From the NCBI GenBank assembly GCA_009760855.2, contig WPIO01000031.1, positions 1,075,001 to 1,139,000 on the forward strand: a stretch of DNA of 64,000 bases, read 5' to 3'. The position numbers were made by a program, and so were the translations under genes. The notes beneath the pieces are model-generated. The model saw nothing but the letters and a program-made list of their open reading frames with translations, ran no database searches and was not told the origin of the DNA. Of the stretch, positions 45,200 through 61,172 are shown in pieces. Every line of letters starts with the position of its first letter. The stretch's first letter is position 1. This DNA is from Cristatella mucedo (taxonomy: Eukaryota > Bryozoa > Phylactolaemata > Cristatellidae).

Positions 45200-46275
45200 G
45201 GCCTATGGAATAGGATATCACTTTTATGCTGTCGATACTCAGCTGTACTTGTCATTCAAACCGTCGGAATCGTCTGCAGCAACTGAGAAACTGAATGCTT
45301 GCCTTGCTGACATTCTATCCTGGATGTCGGAAAACTTCTTGAAATTAAATGATGATAAAACCAAACTGCTGCTCATAGGACACCCTAAGCGTGTGGCTGG
45401 ATTAAAAGGCTTTGCTCTTCTAATAAGTGATGCTGCTGTGCAATCATCACCACGTGCTCAAAATTTAAGTGTCGTTTTCGACAGCTGCCTCAATTTTAAA
45501 AGCTTCATTAGGAAGACTGCTTCTACAGCTAGCCACCGCGTCTAATCCATATCAAAGATTAGGAGCTGTCTTCCACAGTGGCGTGTAAAACATTGAACTA
45601 GCTCCTTAGTTCTGTCTCGGCTTGATTAATTGAATTCCCGTATGGCTGGGCTACCAAAGAAAGCAACTAGGCCACTGCAGCTGACTATGAATATGGCTGC
45701 AAGGCTAGTCTTTAAGTCCCAGAAGTTTTAGCACGTGTTTCCTTTGCTAAAAGAGCTAGGATGGATGCCGGTTGAGCAACGGATAAAGAGCAAGGTTCTT
45801 ACGCTGACCCACAAGGTGCCTCACTTGGCTTCTTCGTATCTAGCTGAGCTGCTGCACCAGTTTAAGCCTCTTTGAGCCTTCAGGTCGTGTGGACAATAAA
45901 TTAGCTGTTCTATTCCTCCGTTTAAAGACCTTTGGCGACAGAAGCCTCAGCTCTGCCGGTCCTAGACTGTGGAACTCGGTTCCACAATTCTTACTCAACG
46001 ACAACTACTCTCCTGCTGCCGACTATGACTAATTATTTTCAGCAGTCCTGAGCTGCTACTTCCACGCTACTCACTCACCTCAACTGCTCTCCTGACTTTC
46101 CTATGCTTCCCGTTTTCTCTTTGTTTCGTGAGACGAAGTCTGTTGGCTAGCGAATGCGTACCGAAAGCCGCTTAGGCTGTGAGTGCGCTATACATAACTC
46201 TCCTGCGTAACATCCACATAGTCTGTACGACTTTGTGGAGTTACAGAAGGAGATAAATTACATTACATTACTTTA
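45200..46275 (+). mobile_element. LINE family 1 fragment with part of the RT domain (copy 3)
   Basis: This is the longest family 1 copy here. Its left part encodes FYAVDTQLYLSFKPS, the reverse transcriptase catalytic box with the second residue after the tyrosine changed (A-V-D where active elements have A-D-D). Then follow LSWMSENFLKLNDDKTKLLL and RAQNLSVVFDSCL. The frame stops at 45543 and the rest is frameshifted down to the same 3' end as the other two copies (GGAGATAAATTACATTACAT). The element is dead. Confidence 0.8.
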
Positions 46276-46640
46276 AAGCCTTGCGTCGCGTGCCACGGAG
46301 ATGGTAATCATGATATTTTAATGGGGTAGGGCACACTAGACCAGTGAGCTGAACTAAACAGAGGCGCACTGAACAAGAGGCTGTCGGATCTTGGCCGCTG
46401 GAGACCAGATGCACATACTGCACTCGACTGTAGCAAATACCGTCGAATATGAACTCGAAAGTGGCCGCCAGCGCATCTGCCGCACTTTTTGTACCGAGGC
46501 CGAGGCCGCGTCTATTTCGGAACACTGTATACGCAGCTATCAAAGAAAGAACACTAAGTTCGCGAAAAGTCCGCTTTGCATTTTTGCCCGAGTAGCTGAA
46601 GATCTACGCGCGCAGCGCTCGTTTCATCGAATGCTTGCAG

Positions 46641-46880
46641 CCGAGGAAGATACTGCTGCTGTGCAAGACGAGACGGAGGCTGCGAGCAGAGGCGAGCTTC
46701 GGCCACGCGAGGACGCTTCGATCGTCGAAGCGGTAGCGAGATTGGACACGGCAGCGGAAGGTCCGGACAGGCTGCCTAGCGTTTTCGATGATGCGTGGCC
46801 TAAGACGGAATCGCTCGTGCAGATGTCGGGACAGGCGACAGAGAATCGCCGGACGCCTCTGAGCGAACGTGACGTCTCAG
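46641..46880 (+). CDS. Gene 2 exon 4: AAV exon
   Basis: This 240-base phase 1-1 exon has acceptor TGCTTGCAG|CC and donor CTCAG|GTAATG. It reads AEEDTAAVQDETEAASRGEL, then EDASIVEAVARLDTA and later TESLVQMSGQATENRR. The AAV to VEAVA part aligns with gene 1 exon 31103. The open frame extends upstream to 46391, but no similarity supports that part. Confidence 0.65.
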
Positions 46881-48000
46881 GTAATGCACTCACTCACATC
46901 CGCTTTGAATGCGACCGTACAGGGCCCGAAGCCGAAAGGGAGTCCGGCAAGCAGCGGAGAATGCCGGTCTACATACGCCGCTAAAAGCGCATACATAGCC
47001 AACTGTTTGCCGAATCGCAGTAGCCCTATCTCGCCGTGCGTGCGAGAGCGCTCTGGAAAGAAGCACTCGCGACGCGCGATCGCCAAAGAGAGCACCCGTA
47101 GGAAGTCGGGCAGCTGCATCCAAAGCCGACGCGCGTGCACTCCAGCTCAAGGCTTCGCAGAAAGAGTGGCGTTGCTCATGGTGGCGACCTGTCGCAGGTT
47201 TTGGATAGCTGCTGTAAGGTGTTCGGCCTTCGGTCTCGCCTAGCAGCGCTCTCGCTCAGAGAGGCGCTCGAGTGAGAAAAGAAAACGAGAGCGAAGTGAG
47301 CGCATTAGAATCCTCAAGTAGCCAATCCTAGAGCTGACGTCTCATCTTTGACTCGTTGGGTGAATGAAGAGCGACTCGAACCACGACACCGCAAAGAGGG
47401 AGGGAGGGAGGGGCAGGTCAAGATACTCGCCTGCAGCGACCGTGGTCGCTATTTTGGACGCTGCGGCGGCCTACACGTAGTGCGCCTAGATAGCGACCGA
47501 GTCCTCTAAGGACGCTACACAAAATGTAGAGTAAGCTTTCGCTGCTGATAATACTATTTTTAGATGCTTTCGTCATGGCGAGGAGCAAGCTAAGATATCC
47601 TATTCTAACCGATTCGGATCTTTCTCGGGCTGCTGCATTTGAAAAGCTCTGACCCGAGCTGGGGCGCTGCCTCCGAGTTCTCGAAGATCTCTGCCCGTCT
47701 TCGAGCTGCCATCGCCAAACGGCTGCTGTCGTCAGCTGTCCACAGACAGTTGTCGTCCCGTTTCGATTCTAGCTCTGGGGGATCCACAAATCTGGCGACG
47801 CTCGCCGTCCGGGTTGCTTCACTAACCCAATCCAATCGCTTGAGTCGCTACTCAGTAGAGCGTCTCTATAGTCGCCCGAGCCGCCCGCGTGGCCACCCAT
47901 TTCCTGCTAGAAGGACCAGCACTAGGTCTCTGAACTAGTGTGCAGACTTACAGATCTCGAGGGATCTGATGTCGCAATTCCAACTTGGCTCTTCGTCCAG
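46881..48000 (+). other. Gene 2 intron 4
   Basis: This intron of about 1.1 kb runs from GTAATG to acceptor TTCGTCCAG. A 99-codon frame at 47639-47938 (SSDPSWGAASEFSKISARLR at its start) is open but has no counterpart in gene 1 and no compatible splice sites. I leave it uncalled. Confidence 0.45.
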
Positions 48001-48146
48001 CTGCTTCGCTCGAGAACGACCATGGATGCCGAGCAAAAATCGCCTCGCCGCTGATTTCAGTGCTCGACGAAGGAGGAGACAAGAGCTCAGCGACCGGAGC
48101 TAAATCGAGATCGATCGCATCCGTTCGCTTCACCCTCCAGCATCCG
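48001..48146 (+). CDS. Gene 2 exon 5: phase-shifting exon
   Basis: It enters in phase 1 (CTTCGTCCAG|CT) and leaves in phase 0 (CATCCG|GTATGT), as does its gene 1 counterpart 31612-31733. It encodes AASLENDHGCRAKIASPLIS, then DEGGDKSS and ends SVRFTLQHP, against PVRFASQ in gene 1. The frame continues beyond the donor to 48503, but the phase 0 acceptor at 48310 and the better match of the following exon favour splicing. Confidence 0.5.
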
Positions 48147-48310
48147 GTATGTCGGGCGGCACCGGATGTTGGCTACGATTGGCACGGCGCCGGCGGCGGC
48201 CAGCCCTGCCAGAGTGGGTTCGAACGGCGGAGGCAGGGGGGGGGGCGCGGCGGGGGCTTCTCCTTGCAGGCAGTAAGACACTATTCCTTAGCTATCGTTC
48301 GGTCTTTTAG

Positions 48311-48523
48311 TGCCGTGACAAAAGCCGGGGCAGATCGCCAAGGAAGCGCCGACGCTCGAATTCGGCCTCGAGCGCCGAGGCGGCGGAGGCAGAAGCGGGA
48401 GCGAGGCACAGCGAGGAGGAGCTGCCGGAGAGCAGGCGTGCCGTCGCGTCGCTGGCGACCGACTACACTGACGCCTGGAGCTACTCGCTATCTGATGATG
48501 TGAACAGCAACGCATTTTCGAAG
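48311..48523 (+). CDS. Gene 2 exon 6: penultimate exon
   Basis: This phase 0-0 exon of 213 bases begins right after a stop-containing acceptor, GGTCTTTTAG, and ends at TCGAAG|GTACGC. It encodes CRDKSRGRSPRKRRRSNSAS, an acidic Ala/Glu stretch, then LATDYTDAWSYSLSDDVNSN and AFSK. The PRKRRRS cluster could be a nuclear localisation signal or a kinase site (inference). Position, phase and the Tyr-containing end match gene 1 exon 31885. Confidence 0.55.
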
Positions 48524-49107
48524 GTACGCGGTTCGGCGACAAGGGCTTGTAATGATTTAAATTTGCAACGGAGAAGTAGCTCGGCTTTTGAACAGATAGT
48601 TGTCACGTTCGATACCTGTCGAAGGTTAAGAACTGCGTAACCACGGTGGCTGCATTACCGATCTTACCAGCTCCCCAGGTCTGTCTAGGCAGGGCTAATG
48701 TAATTCAATGTTGGCTTGGCTACCAAAAAATATCATTAAGCTTTTGTAACCGGTAATGAATATGGCTGCAAGCATGATCGAATTATCCATGAGGTTCAGC
48801 CCGTATCTGTAGGCTGCTGAGATGCGATTTCTGCACTCGTTCCTTCGATCGGCAGATCGATTTGCAGATCCGAATGGGTGAGCTACTCGCTTGTCGATGT
48901 CACCACGCTGCCTGCTGCTTCTATGAATAGACTATTACCAGTTTACGCGCTTTCTTAGCAGCAATTGCCGTTGCTCTGTATGCTTGTGCGCATCCAGTCC
49001 TCAATCAGGAAAGCAACTCAGACTCATTGGTAATGGTTGCCAACAAAGATCGTCGGTTGCTACTGATAGCGTGCTTTCTTACTTAATGGTCAATTGCGTT
49101 TCAGCGA

Positions 49108-49129
49108 GTGTGTGTGTGTGTGTGTGTGC
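49108..49129. repeat. (TG)n microsatellite
   Basis: About ten TG units lie in the last intron of gene 2. Confidence 0.85.
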
Positions 49130-50194
49130 ACGCACGATGGTGTGTTTGAGCAGGCGCAGCTGAAAATTTTGCAAAATACTTAAGGTTAGCAATAGGCACT
49201 CAATAGTTGTCATGTGTTGTTCACTGTTTTTAGATGCTTACGGTCTTACTATTAAAGGTCGCTTATTGTAATAAACGCGCATGGTTTTACATGAGCAGCC
49301 TTCATCAGGCTTGCGGCATATATTAGGTGCTCTTCATGAAAGTGCATTAATAAAGGTTTTCAACTAGCTAAGCAATTTTAATGGCTCTTATTGTGGTTAA
49401 TTGGTCATTTGTGTGTTTTGGCTGTTTACGCTTTCTTCTTTACTCAATCCTTGTTAATTCTCAACAGTGTGGTCGCATAATTCGTCAGAGTGGGAATTTA
49501 TTATCCAGAGCCCGTTTTCGGATTTGATCAATTGCATTTGCATAGATTAGATGAGGATTAATAAACTTCCTACAGTCTTTATGAAGAACACGATGTAGCA
49601 AGGACATCTGTTGGCGAATTATTCATTATAACGTTTGCAAAATTGTAACCGAATTACAATTTTTGGCGGTACGTTTGATCTGCAGGTATGCCAAGGTTTT
49701 CGCCAAAAATACATCGACGATAATCTCAATGAGCGAGTATTTTTCGATAGGTAAGCAGCTGGTGATGATAAATAAAAAAATTAAGTGAAATTATCCACCG
49801 GTCATTTAGGTCTCTTAGTAACGCAGAGTGCAATTCCTTTGTCGATTGCATACATCAAGCATTCGCGTCTTTTACTTTCGAGTAGTAGAAGCAGCTCAAC
49901 GATACACTCATTTGCTGGTACAATTAAGAACTTGGAATAGATTTCTCAAAACTGCCAGCAACTAGGCGCACTTATTTGTGCTATGTCATTGGGATGGAAG
50001 ACAAAATGAAAGCGCATATTAACGAGTGAGTCAATCTCAGCGTCTCACACAGCGGCCCAACAGCGCTGTGACTCACACGACAGCACTGGGGCTAACAGGA
50101 CAGCACTGGGAACGACCAGGACACGTTTGAAACGAGGAGCCTACTTTGTATGAAATGCTTTACACGTAATGTCGGAACGACACATCCAGAGTAA

Positions 50195-50290
50195 CAAAAA
50201 CAGTAATCATAATAACAATAATAACAAGTCTTTCATCTAGCGCCTGTAAGAGAACGGAATTTCTATTTAGCGAAGCACGACTAGCTGAAA
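50195..50290 (-). mobile_element. Solitary LINE 3' tail (minus strand)
   Basis: The minus strand reads an AGAAATTCCGTTCTCT-like inverted repeat, then AGGCGCTAGATGAAAG and TTATTATTGTTATTA. This is a degenerate LINE tail. Confidence 0.5.
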
Positions 50291-50563
50291 CAGAAGCCAC
50301 AAGAGTCAAGAACAAGTAAGGTAACCCAGGCAACCAGTAAGGAATCGTCCCGTAGAAGGGTTGCTGGCCAGCTACATGCACGCCATGCAAAGACAGAAAC
50401 TTAAAATACACACGAAAAAAGTTAAGTTAACTGAGGCACCGTGCTAAAGCATCTCACTCTTGCCGCTCGTGGTACGCATCTACAGACCACCTATAACTCC
50501 GACCAGCACGCAATCTGTGGTTTTAGGAAAATGTCTGACAAACCAAACCTTCTGAATTTACAG

Positions 50564-50755
50564 AGCCAAGCCGAAGCGGTACCATGCTGCAGAACGACGT
50601 TCACAATTCTACCTGCCCTTTTCATGGTTGGATTTCCGCTGTTCAGCGCTTTTGTATTGATGGCGCTTTGGGAGCCTAAATGGACAGTAGCTGACGGCTT
50701 CTCTACATGGCTCGAGCTGTTCGACTATTTCTGCAGCGCTTCACTTTGCTGCTAG
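50564..50755 (+). CDS. Gene 2 last exon: C-terminal transmembrane anchor
   Basis: This phase 0 exon begins after GAATTTACAG with Ser-Gln and ends at TAG 50753-50755. It encodes SQAEAVPCCRTT, a helix of about 21 residues (50609-50671; LPALFMVGFPLFSAFVLMA then LW) and a 27-residue tail starting EPKWTVADG, with LELFDYF near its end. Identical landmarks with gene 1 (SQ, LPALF, GFPL, LW, WTV, D, DY) in a region with no other constraint show that the anchor and its tail are the most conserved folded part of the family. A tail-anchored topology is inferred. Confidence 0.8.
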   Translation, partial: SQAEAVPCCRTTFTILPALFMVGFPLFSAFVLMALWEPKWTVADGFSTWLELFDYFCSASLCC

Positions 50756-52969
50756 AGCGAGGCGCGCTGTCTGCACAGTCGGCGCGAAGGCTGCGACAAC
50801 TTACCCCGAATTCGGGCGTCCCAGCTGCGCCGACGAGCTGAGCGCCGTCGCCACCAGTCGCAGTCGGCGAAGAACGCGGCATCGCGGCCGCGAACCGCCG
50901 CCACCACCGAGGCGGTCGTCTGCTAATTTTTCTTAGCAAACGTCAGCTAGTTCGTGTCTGCACGAAGTCACTCTGCATATCGCCGTCGTCGGCAGCGGCT
51001 CCTGGCGGCGCAGGAGGAGCATGTTCAAAAAAGGGAATCTATAATCAGTGCATCCTAAAGAAAAGACGTGAGAATCACCTCGCTGAGAAACATTTTTTCT
51101 TTCTCTGCTCTGCGCTGCTGCACAGTGTAGCTTTAGAATTCGGAAGCAGTGAGTGATTCAAAGACAGCAGCGGACGCTCGACGGATTTCCATTCCGGGCG
51201 GACGAGAAAAGGGAACCAAGTCGCGTTGTGGGAAGCTGAACTGCAGACAGGCGCGAGTAAAACAAATTGACTGCAACATGTTGGCTTCTACAAAGAAGAG
51301 AGAAGCATTATTAGAGCTGATTAACCAGACAGGAGAAAAGAGAGAGCAGAAAAGAAATAGGATAAAAAAGGGGAGAAAAAGAGAGAGTGATAGGAGAAAA
51401 CAAAATTCAGAAACATCAAATGACGTCTTTTGATAAAACTAATTCCGCGCCATTCCAACCCTAGAGTAGGTAGTGTATTAATAAGGCTGCATATTATTTA
51501 AATGGGCAATCTCATGCCCTTGGTAATGCGTGACAGTTACTCAAGGCGAGGAAATACCGAAAAATACATGTCATTAAATAGACAAAGCAAAGCGAGTGAT
51601 ATTCGTGACCAAAAAAGAGCAAAAGGCATCACGTGGTTGAGCTAAACTCACGCGGGTGGGGAGACTCGCAAAAACGCTATCAAACTAAACATACGTGAGG
51701 AAAGGTAGGAAAGAATAGAGAGCTGAAAATGGTTGCCAACTCTCTCCCGTCTCCTTAAGTCATTTCTGAAGCCCTTCCTTCAGGTAAAGGATAATTTGCT
51801 TATATTCTATGCCGCCTCAACAGTTGGAAACTGACTCGCTGCTCGTGTATAAGGCCGCAATAGCTCTTTCAAACAGCAAGGAACAAGAAGGAAATATTGC
51901 GCTTGAAGGCGACTAATGAAATAAGAAGCGAATCTCTTCATAGAATTTGCTTCAAGGCTTTCTGAGACGCTACGTCAAAGAGCCGGGAGTGGCATTTAGG
52001 TCCGGGTCAGAATGAAGTCAGTGGTCAGGATAGGGTCTGCGCAAAGTAAGGGGCTGGACAGAGCCTGGACGACGTCGGGGGTCAGGACAGAGTCTGGGCA
52101 AGGTCTGCGAGAGAAACTTTCGCCCTCTCGGAGCCAGCGCGAGAAAGGTAGAAAGGAGACCCTGCTGCGGCAGGCTGACGAACTCGTATCCCTGAGGGCC
52201 AGCCGATGTGTGGAAAGGCGTCTGAGCAGGCTAGCACTGCGAACACTATTATTATTAGACGGCAGTGACGAAGTAGCGGCTGGGTTGCGAGCACTCACTG
52301 AAGGCCACATCGTTGCCTGAGCAGTTCTCAACGGTCTGCGAGAACTTTCTACCTTCGGCCGACGACCGTCGACGCCGTGCCATGTTCACCATCGAGACGA
52401 GGATTTCCTGCGCACCACCGCCGCGCTTTAGGCAATTTTTTGACGTCAGCGAAAGAATGGCAGGGTCGCACTTGTTTAGCCTTGCCATCGCCGAGGCGTG
52501 GCCAGAGGAGCGTAGCAATGGGCGAAGCGGAGTGGAGAGATGGAAGATTCCGCGAAGACGTCGCACCAGCATTGTGCGCTGAGAGCTCGCTCGTGATCTG
52601 TGATGGCCCACAACCCCTGCAAAGCCGCAGTGAACCAAGACGGAAAAGTATGGCGGCCACATCCGTGCTTCCGGCGGCGGCAGGAAGTGTCGTAGGTCAT
52701 GTTGCGTTCTTAGAGCTAAATGCCGCTAAGAAATACGCATTTTAAAGTAGTCAGTTTTAATGAGGAACAGTGCGCCAAGCAGTAGCTCCGGAAACCGTGT
52801 GCCTAGACTTGTAGGGCGGCCCGCCTGTATGCTGTGTTGCTGGGTGCGCCGGGGCAGGCCAACCACTGATTGATAGCATTGGTAAGCCAAAAGGGCCGGC
52901 TGTACAGCCACCGCACGAGTGCGGCCATTCGGATAAAGCCCCAAAGCTTCGCCAGCCACCGCACGGCAA

Positions 52970-53880
52970 CTCTCAAAATTGGCTCTGCCAGCATATCCCC
53001 TGTTGAATCAGCTCAAAATCTAGGTGTCATATTCCAAAGCGACCTCTCGTTAGACGACCTCATCAGCTCCACAGTCAAACCCGCCTATTTTCAGCCTCAT
53101 AACATTGCTAAAATTCGGGCTTGTTTAGATAAGGATACCGCGTCCAAGTTGGTCCATGCATTCGTGACATCCCGTCTCGACTTCTGCAACTCACTGCTTA
53201 CTGGCCAACCAGCATGTGCGATCAGGCGATTGCAGCTAGTGCAAAACTCCGCAGCTAGGCTTGTCTGTCGTGAGCGTCGCAGTTGCCACACTACTCCAAT
53301 TCTCGCCGACCTGCACTGGCTTCCAGTCAAGCAACGGATTGACTTCAAGGTTTTGTCGCTCACTTTTAGGTCCCTTAATTCTATGGCTCCAGCCTATCTC
53401 TCCGACATACTCCCCCATCAGGCCAAGCATCGTACCACCCGCTTTTCGGAATCCAGCAGTCTACCAATACCTCGTACAAACCTTAAATCCTTTGGAGACC
53501 GTGCATTTAGTTCGTATGCTCCCAAAGCCTGGAACTCCCTCCCGACCCGCGTCAGAAAATCCCCTGACCTGATCTCATTTAAAAGGAACTTAAAAACACA
53601 CTATTTAGGACAGCATTTAGTGGGTCCCTGTGATTCGTCCTTGATGTACTTATGCGTGCTGACACTGTGCATGCTGCCACTGACCACATTTGCATGCTGA
53701 CCCTGTGCATGTCACCCCTAACCATATTATTCATTTTGTTTGTTTTTCAAGCATGATTTTACTCACCATTCAAGTGCATTTCACTTTGCAGCAAATGTAA
53801 AGTGCCTAGAAAGAGATTAAGTTCTCGGAGGGCGCTTTATCAAGTGCATTATTTATATTATTATAATTATTAAGTGAGTA
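52970..53880 (+). mobile_element. LINE family 2, 3' end with open C-terminal RT region
   Basis: This is the best preserved family 2 copy. An open frame to 53700 encodes LKIGSASISPVESAQNLGVI, RLDFCNSLLTGQP, RLQLVQNSAARLVCR, LADLHWLPVKQRIDFKVL and PKAWNSLPTRVRKSPD, the thumb-to-C-terminus region of CR1/L2-like LINE proteins. The catalytic domain is missing (5' truncated). The tail has GTAAAGTGCCTAGAAAGAGA, TTAAGTTCTCGGAGGGCGCT and ATT-rich sequence. The intact frame suggests a rather young insertion. Confidence 0.85.
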
Positions 53881-54064
53881 CTTGCACAGCTGCGATCTTC
53901 GCCCCACTGCCTCGGCGGCGATACTGCGGCTGTGGCATTTCCTCAACACTCTTCGCTACTAATTAGAATGTGGCAGGTATTTCCTACACGGTCTACCTAG
54001 CACTCAGCGCCCAGAAATAAAATGCTTGTCGACATTGAGCATGGTAACACTAACCATTCGATCA

Positions 54065-54142
54065 TGGTTCCTTCTCAGCTCACGTAAAGTGCGGAGAGAG
54101 AGAGAAAGTTCCCTGAGAGCGCTATAAAAATCTATTATCATG
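54065..54142 (+). mobile_element. Solitary LINE tail
   Basis: The sequence CACGTAAAGTGCGGAGAGAG, AGAGAAAGTTCCCTGAGAGC, GCTATAAAAATCTATTATCA is a degenerate LINE 3' tail with the GCGCTATAAAAAT ending. Confidence 0.55.
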
Positions 54143-55403
54143 AGACTATAACATGTCAAGGTAACGCCCAGGCTAAGTTGTGAGATTCTAGCGCAATGAG
54201 TTCTTCTGGACTCGTGATTTGGTCACGCTATATGGTTAAGGCGAGCACTCAATACCCGAAGACCAGCTTCGCATACCAACCGTTCGTTTTAAAGCCGGTT
54301 CTAATTTACTATCCTTTATCATAATTTGGTACACTTTTGTAGCTTCCTACCTAAATTTTAATGGTATCAAGAGCATTTTTCAGAGCCTAGAGTACGTGCC
54401 GCGTGTAATCTAATCAACCGCGTGATTAGAACGCCCATCTTCACTTCTCACGGAGGCACCTAAGCGCGGGTATTGTCTGGAATCTAACGAACTTTCTCGC
54501 GGATTAAAGCGATTAAAGTGGATTAAAGCTGTCGTAGCCCATTAATACGGAGAACACTGAACTAGCGAAGCTGAAGCGTCACTTTTCTACTACAGGCAAA
54601 ATGCTGCCAAATTTCTGAAAAATCACCAAGCACGCATTTGCTTCTTTTGTGCTAAAGTTCGAGCGCCTGAATATCAATCATTATTGGCCCTCAGGTGAGC
54701 TGAACAAATCAAAGACAGATATAGATGAGGCCGCTGAGCTGAAGCTTGAGAATCCTGTGCACGCGCAGTCAAACCAGATACGCGAAAGCGTAAAACAACA
54801 GCGGACGCCGAGTGGCCAGTCGACCGACGAGCAACCGCTCGGGCGTCGGCCGCTCGAGGCAGCCATCGCAGTAAGTCGCAGGCTGCAACTCGTGGAAAAA
54901 GTGAGCAGTAAAGGGAAGCAGTGCCGAGCGTGGTCAGAGCGGCCGCCGCCAAGGCGGCGCAGGAAGGCATCTCCGTCGGCTGGATGACGAGAGCGTTGCG
55001 GAGAGTCCTGCGTATTTATTCTATTGACAGACCTTCGGGCAAAGCGCGAAGGGCGCCTAGTTGATAGACAAAAAAGTTCGTCTGCCGCGCGAAGAAGCCT
55101 GGTCAAGCCAAAGAGCTCGACGGAGCGCACGCTGTTTCACGTAAAGCGAAACGGCACAACGCCGAAAACTGTGGCTGCACAACACTCGCCACAGCTGGCA
55201 AACAGCGCCGCCTTTTCTTCCCGCCACCGACGGCCCTGCGGCGGCGACTCATCGTGATCGAACCGTTCAAAGACTACCCGCAATCCGACTTTCCACTTGT
55301 GTGACGCCGCTGCTTCACTTGGCTTCCCGCTGCTCGAGCGTCGCCAGTAACGACGGACGCAGAGCGCACGACCAGCCAGCGGCGACCGCACCATCCCGAA
55401 GCA

Positions 55404-60062
<4,659 letters not shown>

Positions 60063-60196
60063 GTGAGTCGTCGCTGCAGTGACGGCGACAGCGGCCGTGG
60101 ACTGTGGAGGGGGTACCGCCCACCGTTGCCGGGAGTGCGGCGACTGGCAAACTTCGAGCGCAGACGATCGATCGCTTGTGCTCGCCGTCTGCGCAG

Positions 60197-61172
60197 GTCA
60201 CGGCCGGCTACAGCCCCGAGGCAGCTGCGCGTTCTACGTCCGTCTCCGGCCGCTTCGCCGCCGCGTCAGGCTTGAGGTCGCCAATGGTCAAGGACGCATC
60301 GGGTGCTGCAAGCAGCTGGGGCGCGCGGACGCTCGCAGCGTCTCGGCCATCGCCTCCGCCTGGCTCGGACGACGACCGGAGCGAGGCCGTGGGCGGCACG
60401 AGCACGCGGCTCAGCGCCGCGACGCGCTACGGCCATGGAGGCGCCAGCGTGGTGCGCAACAGCAGCCAGGAAGCAGCAGCGGAATTCCAGGCGGAGTACG
60501 ATCGCCGACACGGATCGGAAGCGCCGTCTGCGCCTCGTTCCGAACCGTCGCGGTTCGCCCGGTCGGCGGAGCACGGCTCGGCCTCCGCCGCTGCCACCTA
60601 CAGCGCCGCCGGGGGTGCAGCTGCTGCGGGGCGCCAAACAAGCGTCAGTGGCAGCGTCGATCGACAGGACTCTCCTACGTTTGGCTACGGCGACGAGCCA
60701 AAGCGCGGTCGAGAATACTCGTTTCGAGACAAGAGCCCGGCAGCCAGCGCCCGAAGCGCCGCGTCCGACAATCGAGGCAGCGCGAGGCGGTCGTACGCGG
60801 CGGCCGCCGAGGGCGAAACGGAGCGGTCCGGCTACACTCAATCGACCGTCCCGGTGACGCCAGAGAGCCGCAGCGCGACCTCCGAGCGCTGGGCGACCGC
60901 GGCGGCGGGCCAGACGTCAAGCAGCTTGGAGGAGCGACGCGGCTGGTCGCCAGACGCTGCCGCCGCCGCTGCTGGAAGCTCCGGTGGCAGTGGCAGTCAG
61001 TCATCGGCCGGGAGGACGCCGCCACCTTCGCCGCCGACTCGGCCGATGTCTTTGGGTGGCTGGCCGCGAGAGCAGCTTCAGGAGAAACCGCTGTACAACG
61101 ACACGACCGAGCGAAGATACGACGCCGGCGGCCAGCAAGCAATGGTGGCTGGCTGGGATGCAGCAGCAGCCG
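60197..61172 (+). CDS. Gene 3 exon 2: MVAGW end
   Basis: This exon enters in phase 0 after CTGCGCAG (60196) and leaves in phase 1 at CCG|GTGAGT. It encodes about 325 residues, Ala/Ser/Arg-rich, ending with PPSPPTRPMSLGGW, TTERRYDAGGQQAMVAGWDA. The MVAGW motif close to the exon end also occurs close to the end of gene 1 exon 1 (7160), followed there by a Gln-rich segment. The 134-base intron before it has no counterpart in gene 1 exon 1, so it was gained here or lost there. Confidence 0.75.

Larger units (their letters stand above)
48524..50563 (+). other. Gene 2 last intron (2 kb)
   Basis: The intron runs from GTACGC to acceptor GAATTTACAG. It holds a short family 1 LINE relic near 48680-48790 (GAATATGGCTGCAAGC), a TG run at 49108-49129 and a minus-strand LINE tail (50195-50290). 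The rest is AT-rich and featureless. Confidence 0.5.
50756..55403. other. Intergenic region between genes 2 and 3
   Basis: No convincing gene lies in these 4.6 kb. A family 2 LINE 3' fragment (52970-53880) and a solitary tail (54065-54142) are present. The last 700 bases are GC-rich with several overlapping open frames on both strands, more likely promoter and 5' UTR of gene 3 than coding sequence. Purine-rich sequence around 51290-51420 gives a Lys/Arg-rich frame that I do not trust. Confidence 0.5.

Noticed and set aside
47639-47938. A 99-codon frame in gene 2 intron 4
   Set aside because: It is open on both strands, has no counterpart in gene 1 and would disturb the phase between exons 4 and 5.
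51149-51433. A 94-codon Lys/Arg-rich open frame
   Set aside because: It comes from purine-rich low-complexity sequence in the intergenic region without motifs or conserved context.
54649-54987. A 112-codon frame upstream of gene 3
   Set aside because: It overlaps equally long frames on the other strand in GC-rich probable promoter sequence, and has no shared motif.
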